Below are positions 40,688-52,100 of a stretch of DNA of 64,000 nucleotides, piece by piece. Position 1 is the first letter of the stretch; each line of letters starts with the position of its first letter. The stretch is from Atriophallophorus winterbourni (Eukaryota; Platyhelminthes; Trematoda; Plagiorchiida; Microphallidae), in the NCBI GenBank assembly GCA_013407085.1, contig JACCGJ010000646.1, forward strand, positions 1 to 64,000, in the 5' to 3' direction. Made by a program: the position numbers and the translations under genes. The notes beneath the pieces are model-generated. The model saw only the letters and a program-made list of their open reading frames with translations, had not been told where the DNA came from and did no database searches.

Positions 40688-42612
40688 TGACTGCACAGGA
40701 AAAATCCGATGATTTGCATTCATTCTTCTGTAGTATTCATCTGCGTGATTCAGGTAACCGTTTAGAAACTCACGAGTACCTAGCACCTCTCTTTAGCTCT
40801 GTGGAGGTTAATCAGGAAACGGTCACCACAGTTCTGTCGCAGCTGAATAAAACTGATTCGGATGGCCCCGACGGTATACATCCGGCTATACTTCAAACGC
40901 TCGCGAATATAGTTAGCCTTGTAATCAGCAATCCTTTTGCATCTAACTCACTTCAGGGTATACTAAGGCATGATTGGAAGCAAGCGGCGGTAGTAGCTTT
41001 ATACAAAATGGGTCCCATTTCGGCTGTACGCAACTATAGGCTATTTAGCCTGACTAGCATTCTTTGCAAGATCTTGGAAACCATCATTAGGCACCAGATA
41101 TGTAAACATTTGGTAGCCAATTCCTCGCTATCCGCTCAGCACGGATTCTGGAAAGGAAGGTCTCGCCTAACCAATCTTCCAAGCTTTCATGATGGAGTGA
41201 TATTACGGCTCGATGATGGAAGAGTAGACAAAGTATGCTACCTCAATTGTCAAAAGTATTTTGACTCTGTGAATCATAGGTACCTTCTGCAAAATCTAAG
41301 TATGTGTGTCGTCTCAGGTGAACTAAATCGATGGCTAGACAGCTTCTTTACTAATCGCACTCACTACGTTAGAATTGCAGGTGTGTGATCGGAAGAATCA
41401 GTGATACTAAGTAGAGTGCCTCAAGACTATGCACTACTTTTTCTTATTTTTGTAAACGATCTAACAGCCTGCTTGACATCACGTTGCTTTCTGTTTGCTG
41501 ATGGTGTTAAGATCATAGGAACCGACATTAGAGATACGCTTATCTCTGGTTTAGACAAAGTAATCCAGTGGACAAAAACATGGGACTTGCCACTAAACTT
41601 AGGGAAGAACTGCTTTTTGACGACTGATTTTACGACAACACAACTATATGTCGGGGAAGGAACTATCAGAATAGCTGCTGCTCAGAGAGTGAAGGATCTC
41701 GGTATTACTATAACAGGGAATTTTAGATGCGCTACTCAATGTGCCAAAACAGCAAACAAGGCTCCCAGAGTATTGTTCAGACTGCACGCAGCGTTGTCAT
41801 GCCGAAAACCATCTATCTGAATTCCTTATACAAGGTAGTCGTGCGGCCTCCCTTGGAATACTGCGTTCAATACTGTGCATCCTACTAAGAAAAAGATATC
41901 GCATGTCTCAGAAGGGTCCAGCGCCTTGCGATTAGGATGTTTGAGGGTCAGACAGGTAAAACCTATGAGGCAAGATTCAAGGATCTCGATCTGTTGTTAC
42001 TAAAGAAACGGCGGTTGCAAGGTGACCTAATTGAAGCCTTCGAGATTCTAAAAGGTCTTACGGGTGATAATATTACTGAACTTTTTAAACTTGCCCCTAA
42101 AGCATCTACAACGGGTAATTATATGAAACTTCTTGAGAGTAGGCCCAGGTTGCTGGCACGTGAGCACTTTTTCAGCAAACGTGTGGTCAATTTCTGGAAC
42201 AAGCTCGCTGATTGTATAGTAAATCTCCCAAACGTATTGAGATTTAAAAGGGAATTTTCTCTCTCACATCTGTATAGGCCTGTGCAACCTGACAGCATCT
42301 TAGCTCACATGCAGTCTATGAGTGTGCTTCACTTTGCCTCAACTATGCTAGTGATTTCATCATACATCATACATTGTTCACGCATATTATTGCATTGTTT
42401 CCTGGATAGATCACCTCTCACCGTGCTGGTTAAGAGAACACCTACCTTACTTTCCAGAAATTTGGGAACAAGAACTTGTGTAACGTACGAGCGCTATACT
42501 CAATATCAAAGTGCCGCGTGCTCAACCGCATACAGTCGAAGAAAATCTGCGCGCGTGATTGGCTTTTAGCCACCTTCAGCATTGTGCAACTTGAACTTGA
42601 ACTGAACTGAAT
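40687..42612 (+). pseudogene. CR1-like LINE RT, third family, few interruptions
   Basis: Three consecutive frames cover nearly the whole RT. 40687-41388 has S-D-G-P-D-G-I-H-P, N-Y-R-L-F-S-L-T-S-I-L, Q-H-G-F-W-K-G-R-S and F-D-S-V-N-H. 41401-41820 has V-P-Q-D-Y-A, F-V-N-D-L and F-A-D-G-V-K (second catalytic D changed to G). 41937-42569 has the tail R-R-L-Q-G-D-L-I-E-A-F-E-I-L-K-G and V-V-N-F-W-N-K-L. The UTR from 42412 repeats the CTCACCGTGCTGGTTAAGAG tail also seen at 1250 and ends in ACTGAA repeats. The 5' part with endonuclease is absent. The changed FADD box alone would make it inactive. Confidence 0.8.
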
Positions 42613-42649
42613 TAACCTAAACTGAAGTGATATGTTGCTCACATCCCCC

Positions 42650-42710
42650 GAAATCACACTCCACCACGAGTTTCTGGCTGTTTGCCGTCATCAGGTGGAG
42701 ACAGTAAGGT
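42650..42710 (-). ncRNA. Hammerhead ribozyme copy, subfamily B
   Basis: On the minus strand the order is CTCCAC, CTGATGA, stem II GGC with loop AAACA and GCC, GAAAC, TCGTG, then GTGGAG. Stem I (CTCCAC with GTGGAG) is fully paired but shifted by a changed stem III (TCG where CGGTA is expected). The base pair closing stem II is C-A instead of G-C. It lies about 240 bp upstream of the DNAI4 ATG, antisense to it. Confidence 0.6.
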
Positions 42711-42951
42711 TAGGTTCAGTGAGCCTTAATTTAAAATGCATTAATAGAGCGCACGTAAAATTAATCAAATTTTTTGTTCGTAGTATTGACAGAATTCAAA
42801 ATATCTGATGTTTCATATTGCTGGCGAGAACAGCAGCAAATTTTTATATGCAATCAGATGTATTATCTGCATATATTTATTTCAATTAAAGTAACGCTCC
42901 CTCAAGGTTACAATGGTTGGCATAGTGACGCCGATATTTTAATATCGTTAA

Positions 42952-43170
42952 ATGGCTTCTGCTCCGCAATCGAAGAAAAATTTAAACTATAGCTTTCGGA
43001 AAAGCACTGTATTATCGGGTTCCAGACCATCTATATCAGTATCCAGAAGAACTGACCATGATAAACGTGCTTCTAAAACTATTGTACGACTAATAGATGC
43101 AAACGGCATAGATGTCACACCACTCCCTTTGTTGCTCGATGAAAAAAGATTGAGAGATGAAAGAGAAATC
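42952..43170 (+). CDS. DNAI4: DNAI4 exon 1
   Basis: 73 codons, starting M-A-S-A-P-Q-S-K-K-N and ending R-D-E-R-E-I before donor GTGAGT, phase 0. It is basic and disordered, then carries the conserved N-G-I-D-V-T-P block. Confidence 0.85.
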
Positions 43171-46100
43171 GTGAGTTTTCCTAATCTTATTGTTTAGAGT
43201 ACCGAACAATCACAACCTTCGGTTCACAGTGGCAGCAGTTTGCATCTAGCCAACCCATTTGCTTTTACACGATCGCTGATGAGTTGTTCAAGTCCAACTA
43301 TGGAATCGCATTCTGACGCCAGCGATGAAAATACTGACCGATATCGAGCGTATAGTGGTGAGTATGATAAATTAAGTGGCTTTCAAAAATTGAAATACAT
43401 CACAATATTGACGGTTGTAAGCATCCTCCGGTTGATGCGACTAGGGATTGACATCAAATGCGCATGATGGCGTCGTGTATCAAGACTTTTTAAAGGACAA
43501 AACACATTGATATGAAAAACAATCCCACTTTCAGCTCTCACATCGATAGGCGGTACTTGTCAATCGATGTCATTTGCACGCTGACTGAGTGAGAAGTATC
43601 GGCATTTCCCAAGCATTCTGATGACGACTCACACAAGGTAGCTTAAGTCAGTGGTTGACATTAAGTCTTCCATAACTCGCAGGCTCAATGTCATGAACTT
43701 TCATTTTTTCTCGAAAGCGTCTTTTTGCCACAAGTGCGGGCACAATGGCGAGCTACCTTATTTAAAATCAATATAAACAAAATATTCCGAAATACTACAA
43801 TTTTCATCATTCTGTACTCGAGACATAACCAGTGTAGCGTTCTATCCACGATATGTTCCAGATACGGTGTATTCCTAAATGAATAGTATTGGGTATACTT
43901 CCGTGTCTCGCGCGGATGGTCCAGGTTTCACTGTCGTACTGTAAAACATTTAGTACACGTGCTGTATACCATCATTTTGTTTTCACAGTCAACTTGCGAA
44001 TAACAACAAATACGAGAGTTCAATTGGAACAAAATAACAGCTGCTCTGTCAATCCACTTATTAATCTGCGTGCCTAGCAATAGGTTATCCGCAATGATTG
44101 AACCAAAATCTGTGAAATGATATAATGGTTCAAGCTTACCGTTTTCAACAGTGATGATATCAGGCGACGCAGTACTTTGACCAAGGACTTGGTATTTTGT
44201 ATGCTGACTGTCAAACCGAATTCATTTCCGGTCGATGAAAAGCAGTTTACAAGTGACTAATGCACTTTCAGTGAGGAATAATGGCTGCATCGTCAACAAA
44301 CAGTAGGTCACAGATTAGCACATCCTGTTCCTGATTTTGTGCTTTTAAACATTTCAGGTTTAGATTTCAGATTATTCACTTTGAGTTAGTAATATATGAA
44401 GCATACACGTTTTTCTTATTTTCTCCCTTTTTTTCTTTACAAACAACATGGAGTTTCTCTGTATTAAGCGCACTGCTAGTTTCATGCTCTGTAGCTACTG
44501 ATATGTAAGACAGTTCATTATTTAACAGTTAACTTTTTCGGAACAGTTAGCTCCTTTAATCCGTAACGGCATTATAGATGTCCGCTATCCTTCTAATTAA
44601 CATTAATTTTGTGTAAGCCGCGGTAATGCGTTTTTGTAACTTAACATAATGTAGTCTAGTTTTTCCAAAAGTTTTATGCTAAATTATTAAAAATATAACT
44701 GATTTCAGCCAAATCTACCAGCAGTAAAGAAGTGACAAGTTCCATTAAATTTACAGGTTTAACCCATTGCTGCTGTGTAATTAGATTTACACGATAGTAT
44801 ATATTAAATTGAAAATCTTCATCCCGATTCTGATAGATTCACTTAATGAGATTCATGCAAATGTTTAAAAAAGTATGAATTATGATGTGGTGTATCTGGA
44901 ATAGTGAAAAATAATATTAACCCATGTGAGAAATCAGTTGTTAGAAAAGCATAGTTGTATGTAAGAGAAAAAGCATAAAAATCATTTATCTGAAAATATT
45001 TTTAAATTTTAGCTCACTAATGTTTGAAAACAAAAAAATATTTCACAACAAACAAAACTTAATCTGCAATGAAACCTATCATATCAAAGATAAAAAAATT
45101 CGAAAGCTGTTTAATAAAAAATTCTTTCGACAAAGGTGTTTTGTAACAATAAATCCGACTTTTCACACATCCTAAATAATATTCCGAATTTTGCTCCGAT
45201 GTGAACATCTATTACTGATATCAACATAAAATGAATGTTTCAGAGTACTATTCAGTGATAAATTGAGTATCGATAACATTCTGCCATACTACGTCTGGTG
45301 ATTTAATGAACTGGATACAGGTGCGAGTTTTATGACAAATCAAAATTACTGCTATTGAAAACGCAAAAAACATGGCTTTTGTAGCCTGATTCATTTCAAT
45401 TCTCATCAAAACCAATGATTTTTTTCAAATTGATAACTTTACCAATTCAATCAAAATAGTTGAGAAGTTGGAGCTATGGTTTTGTTTACGATTTGAGGAA
45501 TCTGTGTGAAAATAGAATAAATTATATCACCCATTTTACACAGTTTTATTATCAGCATTACAAATTTTAGTGCGAGTAGAATAATAAATGATTTTGATTA
45601 TTATCCGGTAGTTGTGACCCAAACGGCAATTGCCTACCTTTGTTTTCATGCCCACGTAACCATAAAATATATAATTCACCCACTGTATCAAATACTACTA
45701 TGTCTCAGGTTATTGTGATGATATTCGAAATTATTTTACAACGTGTGTGCTGGTAAGCTATGGTTAAGTTTTTTTAATGCCATATGCAAGCCAAATTCGT
45801 TCTAAATAATTAAGATTGAATAGCACGTGTCTCAGACTAATGTTTAACAAGGCATTGATACTATGACTGCTGCTAACGTTTGAAATCACCAACGAAAGCG
45901 AAAAGGTTTAACTGAACAAATCTAAAAATATTAAGCATATTATATATGACCATCATCACTCCTGACATTTTGAGCTCTTGGTTAATATCGAACGAATCAG
46001 ATAGTTGCTTCACAGTACATTCGGAAGATAAACAATAGTGAAATGTTGAACAAGAAAAAAGCAAGAAGCCATCATTGGTCTCACAATATCAAAACCGCAC

Positions 46101-49100
46101 TTCAAGAGCAGACTGTGCACATTTGTTTCAACAGTGACCTCAACGACCAGCCTTGTATAATGATTATTTCGTCGCATATATTAATAAGCTTTGCGTGAAA
46201 CACATTTCAATTTAGTACACAAATGTTATATTCCCATATGAAACGAAATATTGTTTTGTAAATAAGTGATTTATTAATAAGAAGTCAGGGTCGGTAAGAA
46301 ATGATGTTGTGTACACTAATGCTTTGATAATAATCAGCAGAAACTATATGAATGAATAACATGATTAAAAACGTCGGTACTAACCAAGATTACCGTACAA
46401 AATATTTTTTTTCGCAATCAAAAATTCATTTGTGATAAAACGGATAAACTTACTGTTGCACACAAAAACATTCTTTATATAATATGCTCGTATACAAGAA
46501 GTTATTGAGTCTATTATGGAAAACAAACTCTTGAGATTCCAGTTGATAGTTGTTTCAATATGTTGCAAAGAATTTGGTGTGCATATTTTGCTGGATTATT
46601 CAAAAAGGATCAAGATGGAACTTAAACTCATTTGCTGTCCATTGTTAGCTATGAAAACCTTTACGCTCTTTCTTTTACTTTAATTTCCTTTTGTACGGCT
46701 ACCTCACGGGTGGATCAGCCAGATTCATGGATGTTCATAAGCATACCAGCCAAGCGAAATCCTCAAGATTGCTATCCATTCATGTTTCTACTTTGACACA
46801 ACCACAGCCTACTTCACAGTTGACATCCAGGACTTTACTGACCACATTGACCCCATCGATGATTACAGACTTGTTTAGGGTCTTGAACGAGTTTCGTGAG
46901 CGCTTAACCTGTATTTCAGCGGGATTTTTCAAGCCATCCCATTCCATGTTTTTTAATTTAGATTTTAATTCAAAAGAACTATGTAAAAGTATAACACATA
47001 TTTCTTCTTGAACGACAAAATTTTGGACTCGGATCAATGTCGAATCTCATCCATTCGTAAAGCGAATTGATCAAACCTTTCCAAATTCATGTGAACAAAT
47101 TTAGGAAATGTAGACCAAGTCGTGCATGTGCTTGAAAATCGAAAAATATGTTGATTTCTGTAGTTGTTCGTACAAAATTCTCAGCAATATTCGGCTCAAC
47201 TCAATGTTATTAATATGATGCCGTAAGTGGTAATAGATTTCTTTGTTAGGAACTTCAATAGAGGAACGTTTGTCGCTTGGGTGCGATACCTGAATATTAA
47301 GTAAAAAGGTTGGATGAATTTCTGTACAAAAATAACTCAAACTGGCAACATTTTAAATTACTTAAATTGAGATGTAAAATTCTAATCTGATCTCGTGGTT
47401 TTCGAGATATCGAATATTCTTTTGTTGAACAAGGGTTTTGTTAGTAAGTTCCTACAAACTGTTTAGAAAGGTAAGTCAACTAATACTAAAGTGTGTATAA
47501 ATGTCCTGAAGTATTCCCGTTTCGGGCCAAATTTTAATGTAACCATAGTTTCTACTTACGTTAAAGCTCTCACGATGAAGTGGTTGTGTGGCCACACTGA
47601 AATCTAAATTACCCTCAAGTAATCTACATGAAAACTACTGTTGACAAAGTTAAGCAACGACACTCCTGATAGAACCGGATTACCGAACAGAGTGTCACAG
47701 ATTATCGTGTGTCTTTTATGAATATCAAATTCAATTTCTCTGATCATGCTCATCATAATTAACTACACTCGATTGATTTGCGTGTCTTAGAACGAGTCCA
47801 ATAAAAGCAATCTCACAGTCGAAGTTAAAATTGAAGCACCCGTCAGAGTTAGTACAAGAAATCACAGTACTTAAATACAGAAGCATAGAGTGATTACTGG
47901 TCAAAGGATTATGAAATTTAGAAGGACCAATGTATTATGTATAAGTGCTGAAGATGTGAGCAACAATGTACGTATACATCTGGAAAGGTTAGTCATTACG
48001 CTTGTCTGTTAAAAATTGGTAAAGTTAACCGTTTGGCTTCCATCAAATAAGCAGTAATCATTGCAAAATGTTTGAGCAAATAGTTTGAAGTCTTCATGCT
48101 CAGAAAATCGCTTCAATTATTCACTGAATTGATGATATATTCATGTACTTACCTACTTCCGTACTGTTTTGGGCGAATGAAACGGATCTCGAATGCCTAG
48201 ATGAATTTTAGCCATTCTGGGTTACACTTCATTTCTCTGCATTGACTCGTAGATTTGCTTAATAACAAATGAATGTTTTTAAATCGAAGAGATTGATGTA
48301 TCGCTTAGTTCAGTCCAATTCAATTTGCACAGGGCAGTAAGTGACAAACGAGCCAATCGAGCGTCTAGAATTTCTTTCGGTGGGGAGCTGCAGAGAAGCA
48401 CCCACCACTGCCAAAACATTCAAAACAATAGCGGCGTTATTTGGTCAATTTTGCCTCACAGACAATGCACATAATGAACTTCTGCTTACATACATTCGAT
48501 AAGGCTATCAAAATAGTGTGCGAGCATTTTAACACCGTATGAATCGCAATTGATTAAAGCTTGCGATAGATCGAATTTAAATAATTAATGGTTGCTCAAT
48601 AGGCGTTTCGGGGAAGTAATTCTTAGTGATGGGTTACTCATGAGTACCGTGTTGCTTCAGACATAATTAACCCAGTTAACTAATAGAACCTTCCAACATC
48701 CTCATTTGCGTGCATTTCCACCAGACACGCATACATCATGGCCGGTTTCATGTTGTTTGCACTCATTAATAGACACAATATTCATGATGTATATTATCTA
48801 AGACGGATACATTGAGGTGTAGTTTCAGTACATCCGTTCATTAACGCTTTCTACAACAGAAATCAAAATGCTGATTCAATCACATGCTGAAATTCTTACG
48901 GAGGCGGAATTAGACAAACCAGTGGACGTGAAAATCGCGGAGACCGACACGTTTTGGATTTTTGACCAGCCGCCCAGCGTCATGTCCCAGGACGCCGACG
49001 ATGCCGCCCAACAGGCTAAGCGGAACGCTATTTACAAGTCGGTGAGCTAATTTATTCGTCAGCTTCATTATGTGAGGGATCGTGAATCAAGGAATCATCG

Positions 49101-52100
49101 TTGTTTTATTTATTTCCTGTTTTATTAGTCATGGCCAAAGTCAGACAATAGGAACCTGATGCTATGAGAATGCGCACTAGAGCTAATCAAGACAAAATAC
49201 ATGCAAATGTGATGAAGTTTCCATATTGAAGTAGATTGATGCATTTATAAAATATGAAGCAATTCATTATTAGTTAAGAAAGGTCTCGGTGCATCACAGC
49301 TCCTGCCTGGGTTGTACTAAAAATATTGTGACATAAATCACCAACTATGAGAGAGAAAATTATATATTTTGGAATAATAAACTTTGAATCCACTGCAGGT
49401 TAATTTTGAAAAGAAGGAATCTGTAAATCAACACTCATTTCCAATTCTTTCAGCCTGCAGTTCAAGACATTTATAGGACCACCTTGAGTAACTCACTCCC
49501 AGTTGCCCAGTATGCAACTACCGATGAAAGGTGGAACAAAATAGCAGGGATTATGCGAGCCGCCGCAATAACAGCCTGTGAGACTGCACAACCAACCCAA
49601 AAGTCCCACTGGATTTCACAGCGCTCTATAGAAATTCTTCACCAGCGACGCGAAATACCTCATGGTCCTGGACACAATACAGAGCGTAGACGCGTGAGGA
49701 ATGAACTTAAACGGAGCTTAAGACTAGACAGAGAAAGGTGGTGGCTAAATAAGGTCGAAGAAATGGAAATAGCAAATAATGCGGGTAACGTGCGAAAACT
49801 CTTCCAACTTATTCGATCGACTGGGCCTACGAAACAAGGAGTGAGTGAGACTATAGCGGAATTAGACGGTACTCTTATCACTAATAAGAATCGCCGCCTG
49901 TCACGCTGGGCCGAACATTTTGAAGAACAATTCAGCTGGTCGCCTGCAACAGAATCATTCCCTCACTTGAGGCAGTGTGATCCTTGGCCTGTTAGCGTAG
50001 ATCCCCCTAATGATTTAGAAATTAAAGCATGTATCGAATCCATGAAACGATTCAAAGCTGCTGGCCCCGATGACATACCGCCTGTTTTGTTCAAAGAAGG
50101 TGGCCAAGTCCTAATCAGCACATTAGGAGATCTCCTCCGTGAAGTGTGGATGTCAGAATCCGTCCCTCCGAGTTGGGGCGAATCAGTTATCATACCTATA
50201 TTTAAAAAAGGTGTGCGAAGCTCATGCTCTAATCACCGTGGGATAAGTCTCACTCCCATCATTACGAGATTATTAGCGTCCATATGTCTTCGAAGATTAA
50301 CATCGCATAGGGAATCACAGATCCGTGAGCAGCAAGCTGGCTTCCGGCCTGGCAGAGGCTGTGTCGACCACATTTTTACTCTTCGACGGATATTAGAACT
50401 GCGGCACACCTATCGACAGCCGACAATAGCCATCTTTTTAGACTTCAAAGGAGCATTTGATTCAGTCGATCGAAATGTCCTGTTTAAGACCTTGCTGTGC
50501 AAAGGCGTTCCGCATAAGTATGTCAACATACTACGCGCACTTTATGCTCATACATCCGGATGCGTTAGGGTTTACAATGAACTCTCACCCAAATTCCACA
50601 CCACAAGTGGCGTCCGACAAGGATGCCCGATTTCTCCGTTTTTGTTCAATTTTGTAATTGATGCAATTATGGAATTATGCAACGAAGGTGCCCCAGCTTT
50701 CGGAGTTCACATAATGCCAGGCGTCAAGCTTCTCGACTTGGATTATGCTGATGACATAGTTCTGCTCTTCGACTCATACACAGATGCACAGGCGATACTG
50801 AACAAGCTATCTAGTATTGTGCCCGCATTTGGAATGCGTTTTGCGCCCTCTAAGTGCAGTGTTCTTCTGCAGGACATCGACTTATCGAACAAGGCTTTAT
50901 TACTTGACAATCAGGCGCTTGAAATTGTGGATCGTTTTACGTATCTCGGTAGTTGTATCAATAATTCTGCATCGTTAGATAACGAGGTCTCAGCACGCAT
51001 TTCTAAAGCGACCGTAGCATTCCGCAACCTAGGTCACCTCTGGCGTCAGAAAGGACTGTCTCTGCTACTCAAGGGTAGAGTCTATAAAGCGACAGTTCGG
51101 GCTGTGTTACTGTATGGGTGCGAAACCTGGACCTTACGTAAAGAACACATTCAGCGTCTCCAAGTATTTGACAACCGGTGTCTCCGCAGCATTCTAGGAG
51201 TTAGCTGTTACAATCGTATGCGCACCGATGCTCTCCGAAATAAGTTGTTTGGTAGTAATGTCGATATAGAGAAGCAGATCAACCTGCATAGGTTACGCTG
51301 GTTGGGTCACGTTTTACGGATGCCGGACCACCGACTTCCGAAACAGATTCTTTTTGCGACGCCACATCCTGATTGGCGTAAATCTCGGGGTGGCCAAACC
51401 GTCACATGCATAGGCAGCTAAAAATTCTTACTAGTAACCTTTCCAAAGTAGGCGCAGCGCGTCTTACGGGCTGGTGTCCCCGCGATCATATATCGCAATG
51501 GTTAGTTACGCTTCAGGATATGTCCCGGAACCGTGTTCAATGGCGGTCTTGCACTAAGCATCTCCTTGGAGTGTTTGCATAACCTTGTATGTTGTCAAGC
51601 GGAGTGACGAGAAAAGCTTGTTATGATGCATGGCAGTGAAAGCCGCAAGGAAGCTGCCGTGCTGATTTCGCTCTACTCGTTCACGAAACTTGTTTGAATG
51701 TATGTTCCATTCGAGGTGTAGGCACCTCTCCCCAGTTTGTTTGTGCTCACTCTTCTATAGAAGCCGTAGTAATTTAAGTCCCACCCTTCCCCATCTTTTA
51801 GGATTTTACTTTTTCATGGTTGTGCAGTTAAGCATTTGGTACGTGCTACCGGTGTAATGCTGTCGTTGATGATGATGATGATGATGATGATGATCCAATT
51901 AAAAGCTAATTTTGACCAATGTGGGGGATCTTGTCTGTTTTCTATAGTATGGTGTTGCTCACATCTTTTGCAGTTTTCTGGCAGTTTACCTTCATCACGT
52001 GAAGACAGTAAGATTAGGTTCAGTAAGCGTTGTTATAGTAGATAATTGGTAAACCTAAGGTACACTTGTATGCCACTGATTAATATGGATCGTACAGCAA

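Larger units (their letters stand above)
49455..51895 (+). mobile_element. RTE-like LINE (RTE-1 of this window), 5'-truncated, in DNAI4 intron 4
   Basis: The endonuclease is missing. The open frame begins near 49455 and RT is almost intact to 51421. A frameshift then separates the last 50 codons (to about 51580). A 3' UTR of about 300 bp ends in a TGA/GATG run at 51865-51895, the short tandem tail typical of RTE elements. It lies in sense orientation inside the host gene. Relatives of its 3' UTR and RT occur at 59830-60055 and 61223-61330. Confidence 0.85.
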
